Below are positions 41,484-50,195 of a stretch of 64,000 nucleotides of DNA, in pieces. The first letter of the stretch is position 1, and every line of letters begins with the position of its first letter. The notes below the pieces were generated by a model, which saw nothing but the letters and a program-made list of their open reading frames with translations, did not search any database and was not told the origin of the DNA. Both the position numbers and the translations under genes were made by a program. The DNA comes from Lachnospiraceae bacterium (GTDB taxonomy: Bacteria > Bacillota > Clostridia > Lachnospirales > Lachnospiraceae), in assembly GCA_017620255.1 (NCBI GenBank), contig JAFZQU010000019.1, forward strand, positions 150,160 to 214,159, given 5' to 3'.

Positions 41484-43409
41484 CTACACTTCCAGATGTG
41501 CGTCGCTCCTTTGCAGGATGCCGCGGATCGATTCACGGAAGATCGCCGGCTGCAAAGGTTTGATCATATAATCATCGATCTTGAGTTCTTCGACTTTCCG
41601 GATGATATCCATGCTCTTGTTTTCCGTCATGATGATCACCGGCGTGTCGTAGCGTTCGCGGATCGTTTCATAGAGCGCGAACCCGTCGGTATCGGAAAGC
41701 GACGGATCCAAAAGGATCAGCGCAAACTCAAAATCTTCAAGCATTTCCATGGTTTCCTGCTTGGTCGCCGCATAGCGCAGGCAGATATTTTCCATGTCCG
41801 CAAGGATCGTGATGACTTCCTGCAGGATCTCTTTTTCATCGTCCACCACGAGAATGTTATGCACGCCCTCGTCTCCCTGACGCAGTTCGTACTGTACATC
41901 CTCATCTATGATCTCCAACATGGCCCTCGCGATCTCCGGATCAAACTGGGTACCCATGCTTTTTTCAAATTCACTCCGGATCACATTCTGCGAGAGCATC
42001 TTTCTGTAACTGCGGTCGCTTGCCATCGCATCATAGGCATCCGCCACCGCGATGATCCTGGCAACTTCCGGGATATCTTCTCCCGCAAGGCCGCTCGGAT
42101 AACCCGATCCGTCAAAATGTTCATGATGGTATTTGGCGCCTTCACCGATCCGCGGATCGTTGTGGATGTCGCGCAGGATATGATAACCGCTGACCGGGTG
42201 GATGCGGATCTGGTCGAACTCCTCTTCGGTCAGTTTCCCGGGTTTATTGATCACTTCGCCGTCCACACTGATCTTGCCGACATCATGCAGAAGCCCTGCA
42301 TAGAATAAGATCCGCTGCGTCTCTTCCGATTTGCCGAGTTTCCTGGCTAGCCTGACAGCGTAATCTGCCACGCGCTGTGAATGGCCGCTGGTGTATCGGT
42401 CTTTGGCATCGATCGTGGTCGCAAGGGAACGGATGATGTTCATGTTCATGCGGCGCAGCTGATCCATACTCTCCTGCTCGCTCTTCTGCGCTTCCCGGAT
42501 CCTTCTCACGGAAAAGAGACAGAACAGCACGATCAGCGAATAGATCAGAGCCGAAAGCAGGCCGCCGATCAGAATCTGGATACGGATCTGTCTGAAGAGC
42601 GCTGCGTTGTTTACAACATATGCCACGTTCCAGTTGCCGACGATCTTATCCGTAAAGACCGTGCATTTCTCGCCACCGAGTTCCATCTCGAAACTGCCGC
42701 TCTTGATGATCCGAAGGCCCGAGATGAACTTGATCTTCTCTTCATCTTCCACATAGTTTTTACCGATCTCAGCCGGATCGCTGTGTGCGATCACGAGACC
42801 GTTGCCGTCAACGATGAAACTGTAGCCGCTGTCCGCAACCGACATCTGCCCGACGATGCTCTGCACTTCGTTCAGCACGATATCGAGCGCGATCACGCTC
42901 TTGTGATCGGAAAGCTGCTTGGTAAAAGACACGATGATCTGTCCGGTCTGCGCGTCCACATAGGGTGCGGAAAGGACCATGTTCCCGCCGGCTTTCATCG
43001 CTTCTTTATACCAGTCCCTCTCTGTCGGCTCATAGTCTTCCGGCGGCTCCCAGCCGGACCCGTCGATGTAGTTGTCGTTTAAGTAACCGTAGACCCCCGT
43101 GAAGTTTTCATCAAAGCGTCCCTGCATCTCTGTCGTTTCCGTGAGCAGATACTGCAGGATCTCTTCTTTATCCGCGCCGTTTTGCAACAGGAATTCCACG
43201 GAATCGGCCGCAAGCAAAAGCGTGTCCCCGCCCCTGTTCATATAGTTCTCGATCATGGCGGCCTGGCCGGCAATATTGCTCATGCCGTTCCGTTTTTCGT
43301 CTTCGGCTGATTTTACATAGAAAGAACCAAACAGGTAGGTAAGCAGCACCGCCTGCAGGACAAAGATCAGTATGATCGTGATGTAGAAATGCTTGATCAG
43401 CTTCTTCAT
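41484..43409 (-). CDS. Membrane sensor with Cache, HD-GYP and receiver domains
   Basis: About 641 residues from the ATG at 43409 (no clear ribosome binding site; GTG at 43418 is alternative). Membrane helices near 10-30 and 280-300 flank a double-Cache sensor (RDWYKEAMKAGGNMVLSAP, DSGYSFIVDGNGLVIAH). An HD-GYP domain follows (~330-510) with LLHDVGKIS (His376, Asp377) and HHEHFDGSGYPSGL, which hydrolyses c-di-GMP. The C-terminus is a receiver domain with VVDDEKEI, the phospho-Asp in LLDPSLSDTDG and Lys in MIKPL. HD-GYP followed by REC is less usual than REC at the N-terminus. It opposes the two GGDEF proteins in this window. Confidence 0.9.
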   Translation of the reverse strand: MKKLIKHFYITIILIFVLQAVLLTYLFGSFYVKSAEDEKRNGMSNIAGQAAMIENYMNRGGDTLLLAADSVEFLLQNGADKEEILQYLLTETTEMQGRFDENFTGVYGYLNDNYIDGSGWEPPEDYEPTERDWYKEAMKAGGNMVLSAPYVDAQTGQIIVSFTKQLSDHKSVIALDIVLNEVQSIVGQMSVADSGYSFIVDGNGLVIAHSDPAEIGKNYVEDEEKIKFISGLRIIKSGSFEMELGGEKCTVFTDKIVGNWNVAYVVNNAALFRQIRIQILIGGLLSALIYSLIVLFCLFSVRRIREAQKSEQESMDQLRRMNMNIIRSLATTIDAKDRYTSGHSQRVADYAVRLARKLGKSEETQRILFYAGLLHDVGKISVDGEVINKPGKLTEEEFDQIRIHPVSGYHILRDIHNDPRIGEGAKYHHEHFDGSGYPSGLAGEDIPEVARIIAVADAYDAMASDRSYRKMLSQNVIRSEFEKSMGTQFDPEIARAMLEIIDEDVQYELRQGDEGVHNILVVDDEKEILQEVITILADMENICLRYAATKQETMEMLEDFEFALILLDPSLSDTDGFALYETIRERYDTPVIIMTENKSMDIIRKVEELKIDDYMIKPLQPAIFRESIRGILQRSDAHLEV

Positions 43410-43499
43410 GATTAACACTAGTTTATCATACTGGATATTTCCTTTTCAATGCGTTAAAATAAGAAAGTCGATAAATACGGATAAAAGGAGAACTATTAA

Positions 43500-44240
43500 A
43501 TGACAGGAATCGTGATCGGGATCATTGCCATTGTAGGCCTGTCTCTGATCCTTGCCGTTGTGGCCAAGGTTTCCAGCATTTTTAAATCGGTATCCCCGCT
43601 GATCGAGGCGATCAGTGATGCTGATTTTGACGGGATCGAAGCGGAATATGCGACCACGCCGAAATCGGTCAACGGCATGACATCCCTCTGCATACCGCGC
43701 ATCACCGCGGATTTTCCGGAGTTTAACTGGTATGAATTCAGACAGCGCGCGGAAAACATGCTGCTCTCCGCTTTTCATGCCATTGAGGAGGAAGACGCCT
43801 CCCTGCTCGTGAACGCGTCCGGGGAACTCCGTTCGCAGATCTCTCTTGCGATCGACGCCAATCGGAATTCCGGCGTGCGCGAGATCTTCCGCGATACCAA
43901 GATCCATCAGACCGAGATCAAAGACTACCGCAAGGCAGGCGGCAACTGCGTCATCACCCTGCAGTCGGCCGTCGGCTTTTACCATTACAAAGTGGACCGC
44001 AGCGGAAAGCGCGTTGCGGGTTCCGATACCGTTACCACACAGAAACGCTATGATATCGAACTCGTCTATGTACAGGATACGGAACAGGTCGCAGACGGAC
44101 AGAAAGCACTCGGTGCCACCTGCCCGCAGTGCGGCGCCCCGATCAAGAACCTCGGCAGCAAAGTCTGCACCTATTGCGGCTGCGGCCTGACCGAGATCAA
44201 CATCCGCGTCTGGAGCATCAACCGCCTGACAGAGACGTAA
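43500..44240 (+). CDS. Tim44-like-domain membrane protein with C-terminal zinc ribbon
   Basis: 246 residues. An N-terminal membrane helix (about 3-25) precedes a Tim44-like lipid/peptide-binding domain (FNWYEFRQRAENMLLSAFHAI). The C-terminus has a C4 zinc ribbon: CPQC at ~210 and CTYCGCG at ~228. AAGGAG lies before the ATG. Bacterial Tim44-like proteins bind membranes, and some act with transporters; the role here is unknown. Divergent from the HD-GYP gene and followed by a bidirectional terminator. Confidence 0.82.
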   Translation: MTGIVIGIIAIVGLSLILAVVAKVSSIFKSVSPLIEAISDADFDGIEAEYATTPKSVNGMTSLCIPRITADFPEFNWYEFRQRAENMLLSAFHAIEEEDASLLVNASGELRSQISLAIDANRNSGVREIFRDTKIHQTEIKDYRKAGGNCVITLQSAVGFYHYKVDRSGKRVAGSDTVTTQKRYDIELVYVQDTEQVADGQKALGATCPQCGAPIKNLGSKVCTYCGCGLTEINIRVWSINRLTET

Positions 44241-44278
44241 CCCCGCCACTGCTTTTTTGCCCGCCGGCCGGCATAATC

Positions 44279-44527
44279 TGCCTACCATTCGTCTGACTTG
44301 ATCCATCCGGTAGGTAGCCGAAAAAAAAGACAAAAAACAAATACCTACTGAATAAGAATCTTTCTCTTACCGGTAGGTATTTTTTCGTCTAAAATGCCCC
44401 CCAAATAGAAATCTGTTCCAAAATTGGTCACTTTTTACCTACCGGACTTAAGTTATCACCGATTTAGTAGGTAACAGCACGTAACATGATACATACCAAT
44501 CCTGTGATCCCGAACGTGCGGTAGGCA
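44279..44527. repeat. Cluster of CCGGTAGGTA / TACCTACCGG motifs
   Basis: Seven copies of a TAGGTA/TACCTA motif in a 306-bp gene-free gap: GCCTACC (44280-44286), CCGGTAGGTA (44307-44316), TACCTAC (44342-44348), CCGGTAGGTA (44370-44379), TACCTACCGG (44436-44445), TAGTAGGTA (44465-44473), CGGTAGGCA (44519-44527). Orientation mostly alternates, with spacings near 28, 35, 29 and 66 bp, recalling the 64-bp layout of arrays A-C but with another motif. The gap also contains the bidirectional terminator. Confidence 0.65.
44338..44386. terminator. Bidirectional terminator between the Tim44-like and malic enzyme genes
   Basis: Arms ATACCTAC (44341-44348) and GTAGGTAT (44373-44380) with a 24-base loop, followed on the plus strand by TTTTTTCG and on the minus strand by TTGTTTTTTG. 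It can end transcripts from both converging genes. Its arms are members of the TACCTACC motif cluster. Confidence 0.75.
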
Positions 44528-44546
44528 TCCCGCATTTATAAGGGTA

Positions 44547-45719
44547 TTATAGACGGCTCACGCCCGACTCCCTGGCCGCCTTGGCGACGGCTGCCGCAAC
44601 TGCCGGCGTGACCGCTTCGTGGAAGCTGTTCGGGATGATGTATTCCGGGCTGCGTTCTGCGTCGCTGACCACACCCGCGATCGCATAAGCCGCAGCAAGT
44701 TTCATCTCTTCATTGATATCCTTTGCACGTACATCCAAAGCCCCGCGGAAGATCCCCGGGAAAGCAAGCACGTTGTTGACCTGGTTCGGATAATCACTTC
44801 TGCCTGTGCAGACAACGGCTGCGCCTGCTGCCTTTGCCTCTTCCGGCATGATCTCGGGAACAGGGTTTGCCATTGCAAAGATCACAGGATCCTTGGCCAT
44901 GGTCTTTACCATTTCCTGTGTCAGCACGCCCGGTGCCGAAACGCCGAGGAACACGTCCGCGCCTTTGATCACATCCGCAAGGCCGCCCTTTTTGAACTCC
45001 CTGTTCGTGATCTTTGCCATCTCTTCTTTGGCAGGATTCAGTCCTTCCCTGCCTTCATAGATCGCACCGTACCTGTCGACCATGATCACGTTCTTCAGTC
45101 CGGCCTTCATCAGCAGCTTGATGATCGCAACGCCTGCGGAACCCGCACCGTTGATCACGACACTGATCTCGTCCATCTTCTTGCCGACCACCTTGAGGGC
45201 ATTGATCATACCCGATAACACAACGACTGCCGTGCCGTGCTGGTCGTCATGGAAGATGGGGATGTCGCAGCGCTCTTTTAACTTGCGCTCTATTTCAAAG
45301 CATCTCGGTGCCGCGATGTCCTCCAAATTGATGCCGCCAAACGAACCCGCGATCAGCGCCACGGTGTTGACGATCTCATCGACGTCCTTGGAGCGCACGC
45401 AGAGCGGGAACGCATCGATCCCGCCAAAGCGCTTGAACAGGCAGCACTTTCCTTCCATAACAGGCATGCCGGCTTCCGGTCCGATATCGCCAAGTCCCAG
45501 GACTGCCGTTCCGTCCGTTACGACTGCCACGAGATTTGCGCGCCTCGTATATACATAAGAAAGATCCACGTTCTCACTGATCTTTAAGCACGGCTCCGCC
45601 ACGCCCGGCGTATAAGCCACCGCCATGTCCGCCATCGATTCCAGCGGCGCCCTGCAGTTCACCTCGATCTTTCCGTTCCATTCCTCATGTTTTTGTAAAG
45701 CATACTCTTTCGGATCCAT
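44547..45719 (-). CDS. NAD(P)-dependent malic enzyme
   Basis: 390 residues, the short bacterial form. Motifs: PGVAEPCLKI with catalytic Tyr in VAYTPGV, the metal/substrate region FHDDQHGTAVVVL, the Rossmann GAGSAGVAIIKLL, and FAMANPVPEI. It oxidatively decarboxylates malate to pyruvate, making NAD(P)H. VDRYGAIYEGR after the Rossmann motif places an Asp where NAD is preferred, an inference. GGAGG precedes the ATG, and the gene has its own consensus promoter. Confidence 0.93.
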   Translation of the reverse strand: MDPKEYALQKHEEWNGKIEVNCRAPLESMADMAVAYTPGVAEPCLKISENVDLSYVYTRRANLVAVVTDGTAVLGLGDIGPEAGMPVMEGKCCLFKRFGGIDAFPLCVRSKDVDEIVNTVALIAGSFGGINLEDIAAPRCFEIERKLKERCDIPIFHDDQHGTAVVVLSGMINALKVVGKKMDEISVVINGAGSAGVAIIKLLMKAGLKNVIMVDRYGAIYEGREGLNPAKEEMAKITNREFKKGGLADVIKGADVFLGVSAPGVLTQEMVKTMAKDPVIFAMANPVPEIMPEEAKAAGAAVVCTGRSDYPNQVNNVLAFPGIFRGALDVRAKDINEEMKLAAAYAIAGVVSDAERSPEYIIPNSFHEAVTPAVAAAVAKAARESGVSRL

Positions 45720-45741
45720 TTTTCATTTCCTCCTTCGCATC

Positions 45742-45830
45742 CCGGACGGCATCAAAATCGTCCGGAGCAGGGTGTTTTTTCCTCTTTCAACCCTCTGAAA
45801 CAGTATAAAACTACAAAATGTTGTTGTCAA
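45742..45830 (-). promoter_or_regulatory. Malic enzyme promoter and leader hairpin
   Basis: Leftward -35 TTGACA (45825-45830), 17-bp spacer, -10 TATACT (45802-45807). The ~80-base leader includes a GC-rich hairpin CCGGACG/CGTCCGG (45742-45765) just before the ribosome binding site. Confidence 0.82.
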
Positions 45831-45861
45831 AAAATTCCTTGCCACTAGTTTTCAAAATCTA

Positions 45862-45890
45862 TTGTTTTTTTGTTTTTCAGGGATTATAAT
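45862..45890 (+). promoter_or_regulatory. Promoter of the THUMP methyltransferase-rdgB-phosphodiesterase operon
   Basis: -35 TTGTTT (45862-45867), 17-bp spacer, -10 TATAAT (45885-45890). The implied transcript has a leader of about 150 bases before the ATG at 46047. Confidence 0.75.
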
Positions 45891-45892
45891 AG

Positions 45893-46034
45893 CAGTGTAA
45901 GCGAGGGTCTACCCTTCAAAGGATCCTCATTTACGACCCCTTATTAATTATTTATACTCCCCTCATCGTAGCCCGTTGGTTCCCCCATCGGGCTACAATA
46001 CTGTGTAAGGGCAAAAAGCCCCTGCACAGTGTTG
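45893..46034 (+). other. Structured ~150-base 5' leader
   Basis: The leader contains a possible closed stem GTAA-GAGG/CCTC-TTAC (about 45896-45935), a perfect hairpin GTAGCCCG/CGGGCTAC (45968-45996), and a hairpin ACTGTG-GGGC/GCCC-CACAGT (about 46000-46030) ending just before the AAGGAG site. No known riboswitch class is recognised. Confidence 0.55.
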
Positions 46035-46046
46035 AAGGAGATTAAA

Positions 46047-47219
46047 ATGACTACCTACGAACTGATCGCACCCTGCCATTTCGGCATGGAAGCGGTATTG
46101 AAAAAAGAGATCATCGACCTTGGCTACGAGATCACCTCCGTGGAGGACGGCAGAGTCTGCTTTGCCGGCGATGCGGACGCGGTCGCAAGGGCCAATGTCT
46201 TCTTACGGACGGCGGAACGGATCCTGATCAAGACCGCCTCTTTCCGTGCGACCACCTATGACGAACTCTTCGAAGCAGTCAAGGCGGTCCACTGGGAAGC
46301 CTATATCCCGAAGGACGGGAAATTCTGGGTGGCCAAAGCCGCCAGCATCAAGAGCAAACTCTTCTCCCCGTCCGACATCCAGTCCATCATCAAAAAAGCC
46401 ATGGTCGAGCAGCTCAAGCAGATCTACCATGTTACATGGTTTGAAGAGACAGGCGCGTCCTATCCGTTCCGGGTCTTCCTGATGAAGGATCAGGTCACGA
46501 TCGGACTGGACACGACCGGAGAATCCCTGCATAAGCGCGGCTACCGCAAACTCGTGAGCAAAGCCCCGATCGCGGAGAACCTCGCAGCTGCCATGATCAT
46601 GCTGACGCCCTGGAGAGCCGACCGGATCCTGGTCGATCCCTTCTGCGGCAGCGGCACGATCCCGATCGAAGCGGCCATGATCGCAGCGAACATGGCACCC
46701 GGCATGCACCGTGATTTTGCCGCGGAAGAATTCATCAACCTGATCGACAGGAAGATCTGGTACCGTTGCATCGATGAGGCCAACGACCTGCTTGACCTGA
46801 ACGTGCAGACGGATATCCAGGGTTACGATATCGACGGCGAGATCATCGCATCCGCCAGGGAAAACGCTGCGCGCGCGGGCGTGGAGAAACTCATCCACTT
46901 CCAGAAGCGGCCTGTCGCGGAACTTTCGCATCCGAAAAAATACGGCTTCCTGATCACGAACCCGCCCTACGGCGAACGCATCGGCGAGCGCGAGCAGCTA
47001 CCCGTGCTTTACCGCGAACTGGCCGAACGCTACAAGGCCTTGGATGCATGGTCGCTCTATGTGATCACGGGCTATGCGGACGTGGAGCAGTACATCGGAC
47101 GCAAGGCCGACAAGAACCGCAAGATCTACAACGGTATGATGAAGACTTACTACTACCAGTTCATGGGGCCGAAGCCCCCGAAGCGCGCACCGCAGAACCA
47201 ACCACAAGCGAATCAATAA
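46047..47219 (+). CDS. THUMP-domain class I SAM-dependent RNA methyltransferase (RlmL/YpsC-like)
   Basis: 390 residues from the ATG at 46047, chosen because AAGGAG lies at 46035-46040; an upstream GTG overlaps that site. The N-terminal ferredoxin-like and THUMP region spans ~1-165. The methyltransferase core has DPFCGSGTIPIEAAMIA (motif I region) and the catalytic LITNPPYGERIG, which marks an N2-guanine methyltransferase, probably of 23S rRNA. First gene of a rightward three-gene set with rdgB and a phosphodiesterase. Confidence 0.9.
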   Translation: MTTYELIAPCHFGMEAVLKKEIIDLGYEITSVEDGRVCFAGDADAVARANVFLRTAERILIKTASFRATTYDELFEAVKAVHWEAYIPKDGKFWVAKAASIKSKLFSPSDIQSIIKKAMVEQLKQIYHVTWFEETGASYPFRVFLMKDQVTIGLDTTGESLHKRGYRKLVSKAPIAENLAAAMIMLTPWRADRILVDPFCGSGTIPIEAAMIAANMAPGMHRDFAAEEFINLIDRKIWYRCIDEANDLLDLNVQTDIQGYDIDGEIIASARENAARAGVEKLIHFQKRPVAELSHPKKYGFLITNPPYGERIGEREQLPVLYRELAERYKALDAWSLYVITGYADVEQYIGRKADKNRKIYNGMMKTYYYQFMGPKPPKRAPQNQPQANQ

Positions 47220-47285
47220 ACGCACGCCGGTACAACACAACCGGGTACGCTGCCGGCATACAGAATAATACACGGAGACAAAATC

Positions 47286-47882
47286 ATGAAGATCATATTT
47301 GCCACAGGCAATCAGGGAAAGCTGCGCGAGATCCGCGCGATCCTGAAAGATACGGACGCAGAAGTGCTCTCGATGAAAGAAGCCGGCTTTGACGGTGACA
47401 TCGAAGAGAACGGGACATCTTTTGAAGAGAACGCCCTGATCAAGGCACGCACGATCGCAGAGAAAATGCACCTGCTGACTCTTGCGGATGATTCCGGGCT
47501 TGTGATCGACCACTTGAACGGGGAGCCGGGCATCTACTCGGCAAGATATCTTGGCGAAGACACGCCGCACTCCATCAAGAATGCGAACCTGATCGAGCGA
47601 CTCACCGGCGTACCCGATGAAGAGCGGAGCGCCAGGTTTGTCTGCGCGGTCGCTGCCGTCACGCCCGATGGCAAAGAGTACACGGTACAGGCCACGATGG
47701 AAGGCCGCATCGCCTACGAACCGGCCGGCACAAACGGCTTTGGCTACGACCCGATCTTCTATCTGCCGGAATACGGCTGCACGAATGCGGAGCTGACACC
47801 CGACCAAAAGAATGAGATCAGCCACCGCGGCAAAGCCCTGCGTGCGATGTGCGCAAAATTGCAGGAACTGGGCCTCATCTGA
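47286..47882 (+). CDS. rdgB: XTP/dITP diphosphatase (RdgB/HAM1)
   Basis: 198 residues. The family signatures are FATGNQGKLREI at the N-terminus, FEENALIKA, ADDSGLVIDHLNGEPGIYSARY, and GTNGFGYDPIFYLPE with SHRGKALRAM near the C-terminus. It removes non-canonical purine triphosphates (XTP, dITP, ITP) to protect DNA. CACGGAGA before the ATG. Placement before a YfcE-like phosphodiesterase gene is standard in Firmicutes. Confidence 0.96.
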   Translation: MKIIFATGNQGKLREIRAILKDTDAEVLSMKEAGFDGDIEENGTSFEENALIKARTIAEKMHLLTLADDSGLVIDHLNGEPGIYSARYLGEDTPHSIKNANLIERLTGVPDEERSARFVCAVAAVTPDGKEYTVQATMEGRIAYEPAGTNGFGYDPIFYLPEYGCTNAELTPDQKNEISHRGKALRAMCAKLQELGLI

Positions 47883-47922
47883 AGATACAGAAACGAAACG
47901 GCAACGCAGGAAAGGAACCTCC

Positions 47923-48414
47923 ATGCCTGACACAAAAAAGATCCTTCTTGTCAGTGATTCACACGGCCAGAACCACAATCTCTGGCGCATCCTCGAGAAG
48001 GAGAAACCTTACAACATCGTTGTCCACTGCGGGGATTACGAGTGGACCGAAACCGAGATCAGAAACAAAGCCGGCTGCGATGTATATCTCGTAGCCGGCA
48101 ATAATGATATCTATGGAGATCTGCCCGATCAGGCGATCTTTACGTTCGGCTCCCACAGGGCGCTCGTGGTACACGGCCACAGGCACAGGCTCTACGCCGG
48201 TCTGCAGACCATGATGTACGCCGCCAAAGAAGCGGAAGCCGATTTTGTGTTCTTCGGTCACATGCACAGACCTGTGCAGGAAACCTACGAAGGCATTACT
48301 TTTCTAAACCCCGGCAGTGTGACTTTCCCGAGACAGGAAGACCGCAAAGCCACCTACATGACGCTGACCTACGGAGACGGTCCCGATGTGAAGATCACGC
48401 TGCATAAGATGTGA
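47923..48414 (+). CDS. YfcE/YsnB-family metallophosphoesterase
   Basis: 163 residues from the ATG at 47923 (AAAGGA twelve bases upstream, after the rdgB stop). All metal-binding blocks are present: LVSDSHGQ, VHCGDYE, VAGNNDIYG, VVHGHRHR and FFGHMHRPV. These are Mn-dependent phosphodiesterases of low specificity. Typical neighbour of rdgB. Convergent with the 5'-nucleotidase gene (six-base gap, no terminator visible between). Confidence 0.93.
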   Translation: MPDTKKILLVSDSHGQNHNLWRILEKEKPYNIVVHCGDYEWTETEIRNKAGCDVYLVAGNNDIYGDLPDQAIFTFGSHRALVVHGHRHRLYAGLQTMMYAAKEAEADFVFFGHMHRPVQETYEGITFLNPGSVTFPRQEDRKATYMTLTYGDGPDVKITLHKM

Positions 48415-48420
48415 CTTTCC

Positions 48421-50106
48421 TTACGGATCGACCTTGATCCTGCCCTGTCCGCAGGGATCCGCGTATTCCTCACCGACCGTTCCGCCAAGCGTATCCACGA
48501 TATAGTCGATCAGCACCTGGTTATCCAGTTTGATCCTGTCTTCCGTCAGTTCACAACCGTCAAACATCGTAAACCCGTCGCCATGATTCAAGAGCATGTA
48601 CTCATGGCCGGCGAGCGTATAGGTCTTCTTCGGATCGAGCGGCTCGTCGCCGATCATGACGTTCTGCACTCTGCGCTTCGCGCCCGCGATCCGCTCAAAC
48701 ATCCCGTTCTCATCGCTCACGCATCCGCTTTCGATATCGCTTCTGATCTCATACGTAAGTCCCGAAACCTGCACGAAACCGCCGTCTTCATCCGGCAGTG
48801 ATTTTGCGCCCCACTCAAGCGCATCCCATATCTGCTGTCCCGTGACTTTGATCACACAGAGCATGTTACCGAACGGATGCACATTGATGATGTCACCGTA
48901 TGTGATGTCGCCTTTTTCAATGCCCGTCCTTATGCCGCCGCCGTTTACAAACGCGATGTCCGCACCACTCTGGTCGCGGTACGCATCCGCACACAGATCG
49001 CCGAGATTCGTTTCCGCGCGCCGGATCATACGGATCGGTTCGCCCGCGTCATCCTTTGCCACCGGATCGTTGATCGTAAGTTCCACATCCGTGGTCGCAA
49101 CGACTTCGCCCAGCTCCTCCTGCAGCTTTTCCTGCGCAGCTTCCACCTTGTCGCGGATCTCGTTATGCACATCCATCAGATCCGCCATGCATCCGTCGCC
49201 CGAACAGCTCCAGATATTGGTCTTTAAGATCTCGCCATCCGCGGAAATGTGGCTGTAGCCGATGCAGTCCAGTTTGTAGCCGACAGCGGAACGCGGCACT
49301 TCGACCCCGTCCTTGTTCTTCATGACAAGCTGCTCGGTATCGTGACTGTGCCCGTCCAGGAACACGTCGATCCCGTTCGTGTTTGCGATCACATCCGCAT
49401 AGGTCCAGGGTTTGCAGACATCCTCCAGCCCCAGATGCCCGAGCACATACACCAGCTCCGCGCCTTCCGCACGCGCATCGTCCACGGCTTTCTGCACGGC
49501 TTCATAGACTTTCTCGCCTGTCTTATCCTGCATGAAACCGTAAATGAAATTACCCTGCTCATCCTCAAAATACTTCGGCGTCGAAGTCACGATCGTCATG
49601 GGTGTGGTCACGCCGATAAAAGCGATCTTATGCCCGGCCGCTTCCTTGATCACATACGGCGCAAAGAGCAGTTCGCCTTCTTTGTTGAAGTTACAGCTGA
49701 CGTAGGGAAAATCAGCCTTCTTCGTCAGTTCCAGAAAGCGGTCCATTCCGTAGTCAAACTCATGATTTCCGATCGTTGCCACATCATACTTCAGATCGTT
49801 CATCAGATCGATGATCGCTTCGCCTTTGCTGAGCGTGCCGATCGACTCGCCCTGGATGGCATCGCCGTTATCCACGAGCAGCGTCTCATAGCCCTGTTCT
49901 TCAAGCGTATCCCGGATCTGCTGCAGGCCTGCATAACCAAAGCCCTGCTCCACGCCGCAGTGCACATCGCTGGTGAATAATATGTAGAGTTCGCCGTTCT
50001 TCTCCACGCCATCATCCACACTTCCGACCTGCATGCTGCAGCCGCTCATCGTGAGCAGCAGCGCCATGGTTAAGCAGATGGCTGTCAACTTCTTTACGGT
50101 TCTCAT
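48421..50106 (-). CDS. 5'-nucleotidase/UshA-type lipoprotein
   Basis: About 561 residues from the ATG at 50106 (AAAGGAG upstream). The signal peptide ends in lipobox TMSGC, so it is anchored outside the cell membrane. The metallophosphatase half has ILFTSDVHCG, VDNGDAIQG, IGNHEFDYG and DGHSHD. The 5'-nucleotidase C-terminal half has LGDLCADAYR, FVNGGGIRTGI and VHPFGNMLCVI, and VMIGDEPLDPKKTY near the end. It likely frees nucleosides and phosphate outside the cell, which fits with the BMP-type nucleoside importer in the window. Confidence 0.92.
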   Translation of the reverse strand: MRTVKKLTAICLTMALLLTMSGCSMQVGSVDDGVEKNGELYILFTSDVHCGVEQGFGYAGLQQIRDTLEEQGYETLLVDNGDAIQGESIGTLSKGEAIIDLMNDLKYDVATIGNHEFDYGMDRFLELTKKADFPYVSCNFNKEGELLFAPYVIKEAAGHKIAFIGVTTPMTIVTSTPKYFEDEQGNFIYGFMQDKTGEKVYEAVQKAVDDARAEGAELVYVLGHLGLEDVCKPWTYADVIANTNGIDVFLDGHSHDTEQLVMKNKDGVEVPRSAVGYKLDCIGYSHISADGEILKTNIWSCSGDGCMADLMDVHNEIRDKVEAAQEKLQEELGEVVATTDVELTINDPVAKDDAGEPIRMIRRAETNLGDLCADAYRDQSGADIAFVNGGGIRTGIEKGDITYGDIINVHPFGNMLCVIKVTGQQIWDALEWGAKSLPDEDGGFVQVSGLTYEIRSDIESGCVSDENGMFERIAGAKRRVQNVMIGDEPLDPKKTYTLAGHEYMLLNHGDGFTMFDGCELTEDRIKLDNQVLIDYIVDTLGGTVGEEYADPCGQGRIKVDP

Positions 50107-50134
50107 GATCGTCTCCTTTGTGTGATTTTTACAT

Positions 50135-50172
50135 AAAAATCCTGTCTGCCGGGATAACCTGACAGACAGGAT
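50135..50172 (-). terminator. Terminator after the acidic hypothetical gene
   Basis: 10-bp perfect arms ATCCTGTCTG (50139-50148) and CAGACAGGAT (50163-50172); read leftward TTTTTATG follows. It separates this gene from the 5'-nucleotidase. Confidence 0.88.
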
Positions 50173-50195
50173 CGTTCGTTGCATTCTGACTTGGC

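Noticed and set aside
43446..44333. 295-residue leftward ORF
   Set aside because: Antisense to the Tim44-like gene, which has a good ribosome binding site and a zinc ribbon.
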